Shown piece after piece: positions 1 through 6,212 of a DNA stretch of 9,198 bases; the first letter of the stretch is position 1, and each line of letters begins with the position of its first letter. The translations under genes were made by a program, and so were the position numbers. Source of the stretch: Campylobacteraceae bacterium (GTDB lineage: Bacteria; Campylobacterota; Campylobacteria; Campylobacterales; Sulfurovaceae); contig JALWQQ010000015.1 of the NCBI GenBank assembly GCA_027083075.1, positions 1 through 9,198 on the forward strand, written 5' to 3'. Under the pieces are notes generated by a model, which saw only the letters and a list, made by a program, of their open reading frames with translations, did not search any database and was not told the DNA's origin.

Positions 1-60
1 GTACTGTTGCATGCCCGCTTCGTCGCCGATACGCTCAACGAAGCGGGCATGCAACAGTAC
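1..60. repeat. Perfect 23-base inverted repeat at window edge
   Basis: Bases 1-23 are the exact reverse complement of bases 38-60, with a 14-base loop at 24-37. The repeat lies inside the hemW coding frame and its outer end coincides with base 1 of the window. Coding DNA rarely holds a perfect 23-base hairpin, so this may be a fold-back artefact at a contig end. A real hairpin in the gene cannot be excluded, because the frame stays open through it. Confidence 0.9.
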
Positions 61-438
61 GAGATCTCTAACTTCGGGCGCTACAAGTGTCGCCACAACC
101 TCGGCTATTGGCAGCGCAAAGCCTATATCGGTGCGGGTGCGGGTGCAGTCGGATTTTTAGATAAAAAGCGCTTCTATCCGCTACGTGACATCGACGCCTA
201 CATCAACGATCCTTTGACGCACGAAACCGAAGCACTCGATGCTGCGGCACGCTTAAGCGAAATACTCTTTTTGGGTTTTCGCTCTGAAGTGGGCGTCGCA
301 CTTGAAGCGCTACCCGAAGCGATGCGTCGCAAAGCTACGATCCTCTGCGAAGAGGGCAAGCTGATCGAAAAGCAAGGGCGACTCTACAATCCCGATTTTT
401 TCCTTGCCGATGCCTTAGCGCTCTTTCTTTTGGAATAA
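1..438 (+). CDS. hemW: HemW-like radical SAM protein (coproporphyrinogen oxidase-like), 3' end
   Basis: The reading frame is open from base 1 and ends at TAA 436-438, giving the last 145 residues of a protein normally about 350-380 long. The radical SAM CxxxCxxC cluster would lie upstream and is not in the window. The recognisable stretch is QYEISNFG at residues 19-26, then CRHNLGYW and a Gly-rich YIGAGAGAVG segment, which together are typical of the HemN/HemW family. The C-terminal part (LSEILFLGFRSEVGV onward) matches the HemW C-terminal domain. HemW proteins act as haem chaperones and are often annotated as oxygen-independent coproporphyrinogen III oxidase; true HemN is longer. The first 60 bases form a perfect inverted repeat, so the first 7-8 residues should be treated with caution. 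The gene sits 35 bases before tatB, the usual Campylobacterota neighbour. The family call is firm; the hemW symbol over hemN rests on C-terminal similarity from memory. Confidence 0.85.
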   Translation, partial: VLLHARFVADTLNEAGMQQYEISNFGRYKCRHNLGYWQRKAYIGAGAGAVGFLDKKRFYPLRDIDAYINDPLTHETEALDAAARLSEILFLGFRSEVGVALEALPEAMRRKATILCEEGKLIEKQGRLYNPDFFLADALALFLLE

Positions 439-440
439 TC

Positions 441-449
441 TGCTAAAAT
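441..449 (+). promoter_or_regulatory. Candidate extended -10 promoter for tatB operon
   Basis: TG at 441-442, one base, then TAAAAT at 444-449 makes an extended -10 element (5 of 6 matches to TATAAT). The upstream bases are T-rich and no clear -35 is seen, as is usual for the housekeeping sigma factor of Campylobacterota. Transcription would start near 456, leaving a leader of about 18 bases that holds the ribosome site AAGAGG at 463-468 before the tatB ATG. The operon may equally be read through from hemW. Confidence 0.45.
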
Positions 450-473
450 ACCCCGAAACTGCAAGAGGTGACT

Positions 474-926
474 ATGTTTGGTATCGGTTTTACGGAACTC
501 CTACTCATCGCCGTGATTGCCATCTTGTTTTTGGGACCCGACAAACTCCCTGAAGCAATGGTGGGCATCGCCAAAATGATCCGCAGCCTCAAGCGTACCG
601 TAGCCGAAGCCAAAACGGCGATCGAAGAAGAGGTGCACCTGAGCGAAATCAAAGCGGAAGCCTCTCGCTACCGTCAAGAGCTTGACGAAGCGACAAAAGA
701 GCTGCAACAGTTCAAAAATATCGACCTCAATAAAGCGATCTACGAGAGTAGCGAACCGACCCTTGCGCCGAGCAAGAGCGCCGATCCGTATGTCGATAGC
801 AGTCGCGAACGGGTAGCGACCCAAGTCGAACCGAAGATGGAAGAAACGCAGATCAAGCGTAAAAAGAGCGCCGAAACCGATACCGATACACACAATGAAG
901 ATGAGAAGAGTGAAGGTGACGCATAG
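474..926 (+). CDS. tatB: Sec-independent translocase protein TatB
   Basis: This is a 150-residue single-pass membrane protein of the TatA/TatB family. In the twin-arginine system TatB forms the signal-peptide receptor with TatC in the inner membrane. Residues 1-21 form the short N-terminal membrane helix with the family features: Phe-Gly start, Glu8, and GPDKLPEAM at 21-29 making the hinge into the amphipathic helix (about 24-45). A long charged helical stretch (45-85) and a disordered acidic tail follow. The tail length and the P-D-K-L-P hinge favour TatB over TatA, as does the adjacent tatC. ATG 474 is preferred because AAGAGG (463-468) lies 5 bases upstream; an in-frame GTG at 468 overlaps that site and is less likely. 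The stop TAG (924-926) shares its last G with the tatC start codon, implying translational coupling. No tatA is seen in the window. Confidence 0.93.
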   Translation: MFGIGFTELLLIAVIAILFLGPDKLPEAMVGIAKMIRSLKRTVAEAKTAIEEEVHLSEIKAEASRYRQELDEATKELQQFKNIDLNKAIYESSEPTLAPSKSADPYVDSSRERVATQVEPKMEETQIKRKKSAETDTDTHNEDEKSEGDA

Positions 927-1897
927 TGTTTGAAGAGCTCAAGCCCCACCTTGTCGAACTGCGTAAACGTTTGGCGCTAAGTGTTTTGGCGCTCTTTATC
1001 GCCTTTGGTGTCGCCTTTAGCTTTCACGAGACTATCTTGGCGTGGATCACCGCACCGCTTGAAGATGCCATCACCACCGTCAAGCACAAAGTAGCACTCA
1101 AACATATGAGCCGATGGCACATCGAAGGTAACTTCACCGAGAGCACCGAAGCCAATGCAAGCCGAGCCAAGACCGATGCGGGCTACTATGCGCAAAGACT
1201 CTCCGAGGCGCTAAGCGCAAGCGCCGAAGTCGCCGGCGACGCCCTGCGCCCACACCTGATAGATGCTGCCAAAGAGGCGATGATGTTAGCGCGCGCACTC
1301 AAAGCGCAAAATGCTTACGATGCGCAGATCACGACCCATCAGGTGGCGGGAACCTTCTTTGTGGCGCTCAAGGTCTCCTTTTTTGCCGCGATCTTGATCG
1401 CACTGCCCTTTATCCTCTATCAGATCTGGCTCTTTGTCGCACCGGGACTTTACGAGCACGAGAAGAAGATGGTGCTACCCTTTGTCGTGGGCGGTACGGT
1501 GATGTTCTTTGTGGGCGTACTCTTTGCCTACTACATCGTAACCCCCTTCGGCTTTCAGTTTCTCATCAGCTTCGGCTCCTTTCTCTATACGCCACTGATC
1601 AATATCGAAGATTATGTCGGCTTCTTTACCAAGATCATGTTCGGCTTCGGTTTGGCGTTCGAGTTACCGGTCTTTGCCTACTTCTTAGGACTTTTGGGGC
1701 TCATCACCGACCGAACACTCATAGAGTTTTTCAAATACGCCATAGTCATTATCTTTTTGCTTGCCGCCATCCTTACACCTCCCGATGTCTTGACACAGCT
1801 GCTGATGGCACTGCCGCTCATCGTGCTCTACGGACTCTCCATTCTGATCTTGCGTGTCGTCAACCCCGAAAAGAGCGAAGAGAGTGATGCCGCATAG
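926..1897 (+). CDS. tatC: Sec-independent translocase protein TatC with enlarged first periplasmic loop
   Basis: TatC is the six-helix inner-membrane core of the Tat translocase and binds the twin-arginine signal peptide. The start is GTG 926-928, overlapping the tatB stop by one base, with GAAGGTG (912-918) as ribosome site. Family landmarks are all present: HLVELRKRL with Glu11 (E. coli Glu15), Pro44 in APLED, FVAPGLYEHEKK at 170-181 with Glu179 (E. coli Glu103), FGLAFELP with Glu246 (E. coli Glu170), and LTPPD with Asp287 (E. coli Asp211). At 323 residues it is longer than the usual 245-260. The excess lies between about residues 50 and 136, in the first periplasmic loop between helices 1 and 2, and is Ala- and charge-rich with predicted helical character. 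The six membrane helices look intact, so the protein is probably functional. The queA start overlaps its last 11 bases. Confidence 0.95.
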   Translation: MFEELKPHLVELRKRLALSVLALFIAFGVAFSFHETILAWITAPLEDAITTVKHKVALKHMSRWHIEGNFTESTEANASRAKTDAGYYAQRLSEALSASAEVAGDALRPHLIDAAKEAMMLARALKAQNAYDAQITTHQVAGTFFVALKVSFFAAILIALPFILYQIWLFVAPGLYEHEKKMVLPFVVGGTVMFFVGVLFAYYIVTPFGFQFLISFGSFLYTPLINIEDYVGFFTKIMFGFGLAFELPVFAYFLGLLGLITDRTLIEFFKYAIVIIFLLAAILTPPDVLTQLLMALPLIVLYGLSILILRVVNPEKSEESDAA

Positions 1898-2921
1898 TAC
1901 CGATGCCGATCTGCTTACCCAAAGCTACGACTACAGTTTACCCGATGAACTGATAGCACGCTATCCCGCCGATCCGCCCGATAGCGCCAAGCTTCTCGTC
2001 TTTGACCGCCAAAGCGACACGGTGACGCATACGCACTTTCGCGAACTCTTACGCTTTCTTCCCGAAGGGTGCGCCGTCTTTTTAAACGATACGCGCGTCA
2101 TCAAGGCTCGCCTCTTCGGACACAAAGCAAGCGGCGGCAAGGTGGAACTGCTGCTTAACAAAACACTCGATGCCGAACGTTACAGTGTTATGATACGCGG
2201 CAAGGTGCGTGTCGGCACAACACTGCTGTTTGACAACGATCTGCACGCCGAGGTGCTCTCTTTGAACGAAGACGGTACGCGTATCGTGCGCTTTTTATAT
2301 ATGGGTACCCCACTGCACTTCGAGAAACTCGTTACGCTGCTTGACGAGATAGGACATATCCCCCTACCACCCTACATGCAACGCGAAGATACCGAGGCGG
2401 ATGCCATTTCTTACCAAACCCTCTTTGCCAAACATGCGGGTGCGGTGGCGGCGCCGACGGCATCGCTCCACTTTACACCCGAACTACTACAGTTACTACG
2501 CGAACGACACGATACCTACACCTTGACACTGCATGTGGGTGCGGGCACCTTCAAGCCCGTCGAAGTCGATCACATCGACCGACACCCGATGCACTCGGAG
2601 TATTTTCATATTCCGTCCGACGCCGCCAAGGTATTGCGAAGCGAGAAAAAAGTACTGGCTATCGGCACCACCGTCACGCGCACGATCGAATACTTCGCCC
2701 GCACCGACAAGGGCGAGGGTGAGTGTGATCTCTTTTTGCATCCGAAAAATCCGCCGATGCGCGTCGATCACCTGCTGACCAACTTTCACCTTCCTAAAAG
2801 TACGCTACTAATGCTGGTCAGCGCCTTCATCGGACGCGAACGCGCTTTGGCGCTCTACGAAGAGGCGATACGAAAACGTTACCGCTTCTACTCTTATGGC
2901 GATGCGATGTTGATACTCTAA
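1887..2921 (+). CDS. queA: S-adenosylmethionine:tRNA ribosyltransferase-isomerase QueA
   Basis: QueA transfers and isomerises the ribosyl part of S-adenosylmethionine onto 7-aminomethyl-7-deazaguanine in tRNA, giving epoxyqueuosine, the penultimate step to queuosine; it is cytosolic. The 344-residue length is normal. Family blocks run in order: SYDYSLPDELIA (13-24), FLNDTRVIKARLFG (65-78), GGKVELLL (83-90), MIRGKVRVG (102-110), AGAVAAPTASLHFT (184-197), LHVGAGTFKPV (215-225), HSEYF (236-240), GTTVTRTIEY (260-269), DLFLHP (281-286), TNFHLPKSTLLMLVSAFIG (298-316) and YRFYSYGDAMLIL at the end. The HPKNPP form is typical of Campylobacterota. ATG 1887 is chosen because the QueA N-terminus begins right after it and a purine-rich GAAGAGAG (1877-1884) precedes it. 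It overlaps tatC by 11 bases, so translation is likely coupled. No terminator follows. Confidence 0.96.
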   Translation: MPHSTDADLLTQSYDYSLPDELIARYPADPPDSAKLLVFDRQSDTVTHTHFRELLRFLPEGCAVFLNDTRVIKARLFGHKASGGKVELLLNKTLDAERYSVMIRGKVRVGTTLLFDNDLHAEVLSLNEDGTRIVRFLYMGTPLHFEKLVTLLDEIGHIPLPPYMQREDTEADAISYQTLFAKHAGAVAAPTASLHFTPELLQLLRERHDTYTLTLHVGAGTFKPVEVDHIDRHPMHSEYFHIPSDAAKVLRSEKKVLAIGTTVTRTIEYFARTDKGEGECDLFLHPKNPPMRVDHLLTNFHLPKSTLLMLVSAFIGRERALALYEEAIRKRYRFYSYGDAMLIL

Positions 2922-2943
2922 CTCTTTGACAGTTTACTTTTTC

Positions 2944-2949
2944 TATAAT
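2944..2949 (+). promoter_or_regulatory. Consensus -10 box before the NlpC/P60 gene
   Basis: A perfect TATAAT follows a T-rich stretch, 22 bases after the queA stop. A TTGACA at 2926-2931 is only 12 bases upstream, too close for a normal -35, so this looks like a -10-driven Campylobacterota promoter. Transcription would begin near 2955-2957, at or just before the first ATG of the next gene. Confidence 0.5.
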
Positions 2950-2956
2950 CTTTTCG

Positions 2957-3886
2957 ATGGACTTCATGATAACAAGAAAAAAAACATTTCTATTTGCGGC
3001 GCTAATCCTTGCTCTGCTTGAGGGGTGCGGCGAGGATAATGCGCAAGTGAAACCCGCCGATACCCCTTACCCCGCACACCCCAACTATGCCATTATCAAA
3101 CCAAAAGTACGTTTTACACCAAGTAGAGAAAATCTCGCCAAGATGATCCGGCAACTTCAGGGCGCGCCGTATGTCTGGGCGGAAGAGGGACCGGACAAAT
3201 TCGACTGTTCGGGGTTTACCTACTACCTCTACGGCTCGATGGGCATAGAGCTACCGCGCGTAGCACGCAAGCAGGCACGCGTTGGGAAAAAGGTGCGCTT
3301 TGAGGATCTGCAGTATGGCGATCTGCTCTTCTTCGCTACCGGCAAACACAACCGCCGCAAGATCACCCATGTCGGCGTCTATCTCGGTAACGGCTGGTTT
3401 ACACACGCCAGCACCGTCAAGCACAAAGTGATCTACACCAACCTTTACGAAAAACCCTACTATTTGCAGCGTCTGCGCATCTGTAGACGCTATCTGCCCG
3501 ATGCCAACAATACGACGATACGGTTGGCATCCGCCACACCTGCGCCCGAAACGGATCCGTTTAAGGCGGCAAAAGAGATCGGCACATCACTTGAAAAGAG
3601 CACAGGAGGCAAAGCGGTTATCTTGCCCGACACCCTTGCGCAGCAGAGCCGAAAAGTCCGACACTATGTTCAGGTCGGTTCGTTTCGGGGCAAACCGAAG
3701 ATGCACCTACTCTATCGCCTCAAAGAGCAGGGCTATCACTATAAAATCATACGCTTTAACGATGGTGGCGGAGAGGTCAATAAACTTTTGGTAGGTCCCT
3801 ATCTGAGTAAAGATGATGCGCAGAGGGTCTTGGAGAAGATGCGCATCACCGTAGAGCCAAACGCCTTTCTCGCCGATATCGAATAG
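2957..3886 (+). CDS. Probable lipoprotein, NlpC/P60 cysteine peptidase with C-terminal SPOR domain
   Basis: This is a probable peptidoglycan hydrolase at the cell envelope. NlpC/P60 enzymes typically cut peptide stems between D-Glu and the diamino acid; the actual bond here is not known. Numbered from ATG 2957 (309 residues): residues 5-23 are a Lys/Arg-led signal peptide ending LLEGC, so Cys24 may be lipidated, though Glu at -2 of the lipobox is unusual. The NlpC/P60 domain spans about 58-180, with catalytic Cys84 in FDCSGF, His138 in THVGVYLG and a third polar residue His150 in FTHAS. Residues 235-300 (HYVQVGSF...LLVGPYLSKDDA) form a SPOR domain, which binds glycan strands denuded of peptides, often at the division site. 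An in-frame ATG at 2966 would shorten the signal peptide by three residues; neither start has a visible Shine-Dalgarno site. The gene converges with the porin gene, 3 bases between stops. Confidence 0.88.
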   Translation: MDFMITRKKTFLFAALILALLEGCGEDNAQVKPADTPYPAHPNYAIIKPKVRFTPSRENLAKMIRQLQGAPYVWAEEGPDKFDCSGFTYYLYGSMGIELPRVARKQARVGKKVRFEDLQYGDLLFFATGKHNRRKITHVGVYLGNGWFTHASTVKHKVIYTNLYEKPYYLQRLRICRRYLPDANNTTIRLASATPAPETDPFKAAKEIGTSLEKSTGGKAVILPDTLAQQSRKVRHYVQVGSFRGKPKMHLLYRLKEQGYHYKIIRFNDGGGEVNKLLVGPYLSKDDAQRVLEKMRITVEPNAFLADIE

Positions 3887-3907
3887 TATCTACCAGTCGA
3901 TTTCGGC
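3872..3907. terminator. Hairpin spanning both convergent stop codons
   Basis: GCCGATATCGA (3872-3882) pairs with TCGATTTCGGC (3897-3907): an 11-base stem with one T-T mismatch (3877/3902). The 14-base loop holds the stop codons of both converging genes (TAG 3884-3886; its counterpart on the other strand at 3890-3892). There is no T-run on either side, so it is not a classical intrinsic terminator, but it is the only candidate between the two genes and could work in both directions. Confidence 0.4.
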
Positions 3908-5038
3908 ACTCAGCAAGAAGCGCTTATCCGTAGGTGTAGCGCTCTTTTCGTTCTTCTGATAGTCGGCGATAAACTCGACATATTTATTGTAGCGGTACGC
4001 TACACCGGCAAAAGTGCTCTTCTTTTCAACGCCGCTATCAAGCTTATAGTCGTCATAACGCGCCAAAAGATTCCACGGCGCCAATGCGGCATCAAGCGCA
4101 GCAAGCCTAAACTCGCCGTTGATTGACCAACCGCGCCCTTGGGTCTTGGCAGCAGCCTTGCTTGCCTTAAGATAAGAACCTGCGATCAAAAATTCGGGCC
4201 GGTTATAGACACCGTGCAAACCGCACCATACGTAGGTGCCGCTTGCGTCACCCGCACCCGCATCGTGTTTGCCGTAGCTTCCCAAGAAAGAGAGGTCGGC
4301 ATAGGTGTCGCTTTTGTGGACATGTTTTTTGCCCGTACCAAGCAGGTGTGCTGTCAGACGCCATTCGCCCCTAAGCCCTTTGCCGTCCTCTACACCGTGA
4401 TAGCCCGCACCGTTAAAGAGACCGAGTTCGGAGGAGAAGTAGTCGGTCTTGGTCTTGAAGTTGATGCCGTAATCGGACGAGTTTTGAAAATGCGCACCGT
4501 TGTGTTGCTCTAAAAAGGTTTCGCTGATGCTACGATACCACCAGCCGTGATGCTCTTCGTAGTCCAACCACGGCGTATGCGCCAAACCGATCTCGACACC
4601 CGTATAGGGCAACACGTTGTCAAGATAGAGGTAGGCGTATTTGACACGCACGTCCAACGAGCCTTTGTCAAAGTTGCTATTTTGCTTGGCATCAAGCGTA
4701 ACACGCATATAGCTCTTCGGATCGTCTGCAAAATAAGCTTTAACCTGCAGATAGTTACGACTGATGCCGAATTTATCGCTCTTGCTTCCGCCATCATCCT
4801 TGTGCAAAAAGTGCAAAAAGTGCTGCCCTGAAAGCTTCAGTTTCAATGCTTTCGAACCCACCGTCGTACCCTTGGGTGCGCGTGTCGCAACAGGCGCTTG
4901 CGCCTTCTCTTTGCTTTCAAGCTTTTCAATCTTTTGCATGAGTTGCGCCATCTGCGCCTTCAGCGCCGCAATCTCCTCTTTCGTGCCCGCCTGCGCCGTC
5001 ACCGCGATCGCCGCCACCGAGAGCAAAACCTTTTTCAT
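3890..5038 (-). CDS. Outer-membrane beta-barrel porin, phosphate-selective-porin-like
   Basis: This is a 382-residue exported protein. Residues 1-17 (MKKVLLSVAAIAVTAQA) are a Sec signal peptide with an AxA cleavage site. Residues 19-47 form a short coiled coil (EEIAALKAQMAQLMQKIEKL), as in trimeric porins that carry an N-terminal peptidoglycan- or stalk-facing helix. From about residue 65 on, alternating hydrophobic/polar strands run to an aromatic C-terminus (LLSAEIDW); a terminal Trp in place of the usual Phe is acceptable for barrel insertion. The stretch around GLAHTPWLDYEEHHGWWYR resembles the OprO/OprP-type porin superfamily, so a passive anion or solute channel is likely, but substrate specificity cannot be read from sequence. 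The start ATG is at 5036-5038, with the ribosome site AAAGGA (on the minus strand, bases 5047-5052) 8 bases upstream. It is divergent from the cytochrome gene. Confidence 0.8.
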   Translation of the reverse strand: MKKVLLSVAAIAVTAQAGTKEEIAALKAQMAQLMQKIEKLESKEKAQAPVATRAPKGTTVGSKALKLKLSGQHFLHFLHKDDGGSKSDKFGISRNYLQVKAYFADDPKSYMRVTLDAKQNSNFDKGSLDVRVKYAYLYLDNVLPYTGVEIGLAHTPWLDYEEHHGWWYRSISETFLEQHNGAHFQNSSDYGINFKTKTDYFSSELGLFNGAGYHGVEDGKGLRGEWRLTAHLLGTGKKHVHKSDTYADLSFLGSYGKHDAGAGDASGTYVWCGLHGVYNRPEFLIAGSYLKASKAAAKTQGRGWSINGEFRLAALDAALAPWNLLARYDDYKLDSGVEKKSTFAGVAYRYNKYVEFIADYQKNEKSATPTDKRFLLSAEIDW

Positions 5039-5068
5039 CGCTGCTATCCTTTGGGTTGTGATGACAAA

Positions 5069-5100
5069 AGCATAACGCGATTCGGTTACAAAACGATTAC
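5069..5100 (-). promoter_or_regulatory. Porin promoter with PhosR-box-like direct repeat
   Basis: On the minus strand TATGCT (bases 5074 to 5069) is a fair -10 box and no -35 hexamer is visible at the right spacing. In its place, 10 bases upstream of the -10, lies GTTACAAAACGATTAC (5085-5100, plus-strand reading), two TTAC half sites 11 bases apart. As I recall it, the Campylobacter jejuni PhosR box is GTTTC-N-AAAA-N-GTTTC; this site matches its length and spacing and most bases. A missing -35 with a repeat in its place is what an activator-dependent promoter looks like. The box also lies upstream of the divergent cytochrome gene. Confidence 0.35.
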
Positions 5101-5137
5101 AGAAAGTTGAAAGGATTTTATAAAAATTTGATACACT

Positions 5138-5154
5138 TATACTATACGGGAGGG
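5138..5154 (+). promoter_or_regulatory. Candidate -10 box and strong ribosome site of the cytochrome gene
   Basis: TATACT (5138-5143) matches the -10 consensus at 5 of 6 bases, with no good -35. GGAGGG at 5149-5154 is a strong Shine-Dalgarno sequence 6 bases before ATG 5161. If this -10 is used the leader is only about 11 bases; an alternative is TATAAA at 5119-5124, with TTACAG at 5097-5102 as a poor -35 at 16-base spacing. Confidence 0.35.
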
Positions 5155-5160
5155 TGTCTC

Positions 5161-6198
5161 ATGGAAAAACTTTTTTTCAAAATAACCCGATGGCTGATGC
5201 TCGTCGGTGCATCGATAGCGTTTCTTGTGCTGATCTTCGGTACCGTCTATGCACTCAAGCTCTACGCCACATCCAAAGATACCTATGTCAAAAAAGAGCT
5301 TTATCAACCCAAAGACCCAAGCGTCTCCTTCGAAACTTTTAAAAAGATGCACGAGAGCAAGATCGATCAAGCCAAAAAGGAAAAAGCCAAGATCGCATCT
5401 TATGTTTCAAAGGTCATCGGTAACGGTTCCGAAGGGCACGGTTATCCGCTTGGCAGCATGCCCGGAAAGCTCATCAGAGGCAAAGATGCCGAAGCAGTGG
5501 CACACTTTATAGCAAATAGACTTAAAGGTTCCAAGCCTGCACCATTTGCCGCCTGTACGGCTTGTCATGGCGAGGATGGCGAAGGGCTTGGCGGGCAAGC
5601 ACCAAGCCTTCTAACGCTTCCCATCTACAATGGACTGGTAGGGCTCAAAAAGGCGGATCGACAAAACACCGCATCTCTCGGCGCTACAGTACCACAACAA
5701 CGCTATGACAATCCCCTTAAAACCTACAGTGCCAAGTTGGCAAATCTCATCAACCGATATGCATTGATCGTCGGACAGCAAGGCGCCACCATCAATGGTA
5801 TCTACAGAGACATCAAACAATTAAGCAACACATATGACGACAGTACATTCGCGCTTCTACAAGCACAAATGGAAGAGAACCTGCAACGCCTGCTACACTA
5901 TGGCAAATCACTGGAAAAAGAGAAGAAAAATCTCGATGATGCGATCGACTGGAAAGCATTTATCAACTGGGTTGTCGAGAGTTTTAACCAACAGCGCAAA
6001 GCAGAGAGAGAAAAGCACGAAACCTCTTGGGAAGCTTACCAAGCATCGAAGCAACGCAAACTATCCCAAGCGCAAGCGGCGGAGTTTAAACTCCTTCAGG
6101 TCGGTGCAGTACTTGGCGGCGCATTGATTATCTTTATCCTCTTAACCATGATACTGGTTCTGTTTCAAATCGAGATCAATACACGACCAAAAGCATAA
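5161..6198 (+). CDS. Membrane-anchored monohaem cytochrome c with C-terminal membrane helix
   Basis: This is a 345-residue protein with a membrane helix at each end (about 11-33 and 313-336), so both termini are cytoplasmic and the body is periplasmic. The single haem-binding site is CTACHGEDGEG (Cys132, Cys135, His136). The likely axial Met lies before it, in YPLGSMPG (Met100), followed by GKDAEAVAHFIANRL (107-121). This is the reverse of ordinary class I cytochromes c, where Met-Pro and the last helix come after CxxCH, and suggests a circularly permuted fold. Residues about 185-310 are helical and rich in Gln, Lys and Glu, with coiled-coil character and no recognised domain. Start ATG 5161 follows GGAGGG; the frame is open further upstream but without a better start. 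The next gene begins 14 bases downstream, so the two form an operon. Electron partner and role are unknown to me. Confidence 0.8.
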   Translation: MEKLFFKITRWLMLVGASIAFLVLIFGTVYALKLYATSKDTYVKKELYQPKDPSVSFETFKKMHESKIDQAKKEKAKIASYVSKVIGNGSEGHGYPLGSMPGKLIRGKDAEAVAHFIANRLKGSKPAPFAACTACHGEDGEGLGGQAPSLLTLPIYNGLVGLKKADRQNTASLGATVPQQRYDNPLKTYSAKLANLINRYALIVGQQGATINGIYRDIKQLSNTYDDSTFALLQAQMEENLQRLLHYGKSLEKEKKNLDDAIDWKAFINWVVESFNQQRKAEREKHETSWEAYQASKQRKLSQAQAAEFKLLQVGAVLGGALIIFILLTMILVLFQIEINTRPKA

Positions 6199-6212
6199 AT
6201 ACGGAGGCAACA

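Noticed and set aside
501..893. 130-residue open frame on the minus strand opposite tatB
   Set aside because: It lies wholly over the well-supported tatB, has no ribosome site or recognisable motif, and its residues reflect tatB codon bias.
2926..2949. TTGACA plus TATAAT as a full -35/-10 promoter
   Set aside because: The spacing is 12 bases, well short of the usual 16-18, so only the -10 is counted.
4139..4513. 124-residue plus-strand frame opposite the porin gene
   Set aside because: It is antisense to a gene with signal peptide, strand pattern and ribosome site, and it has no features of its own.
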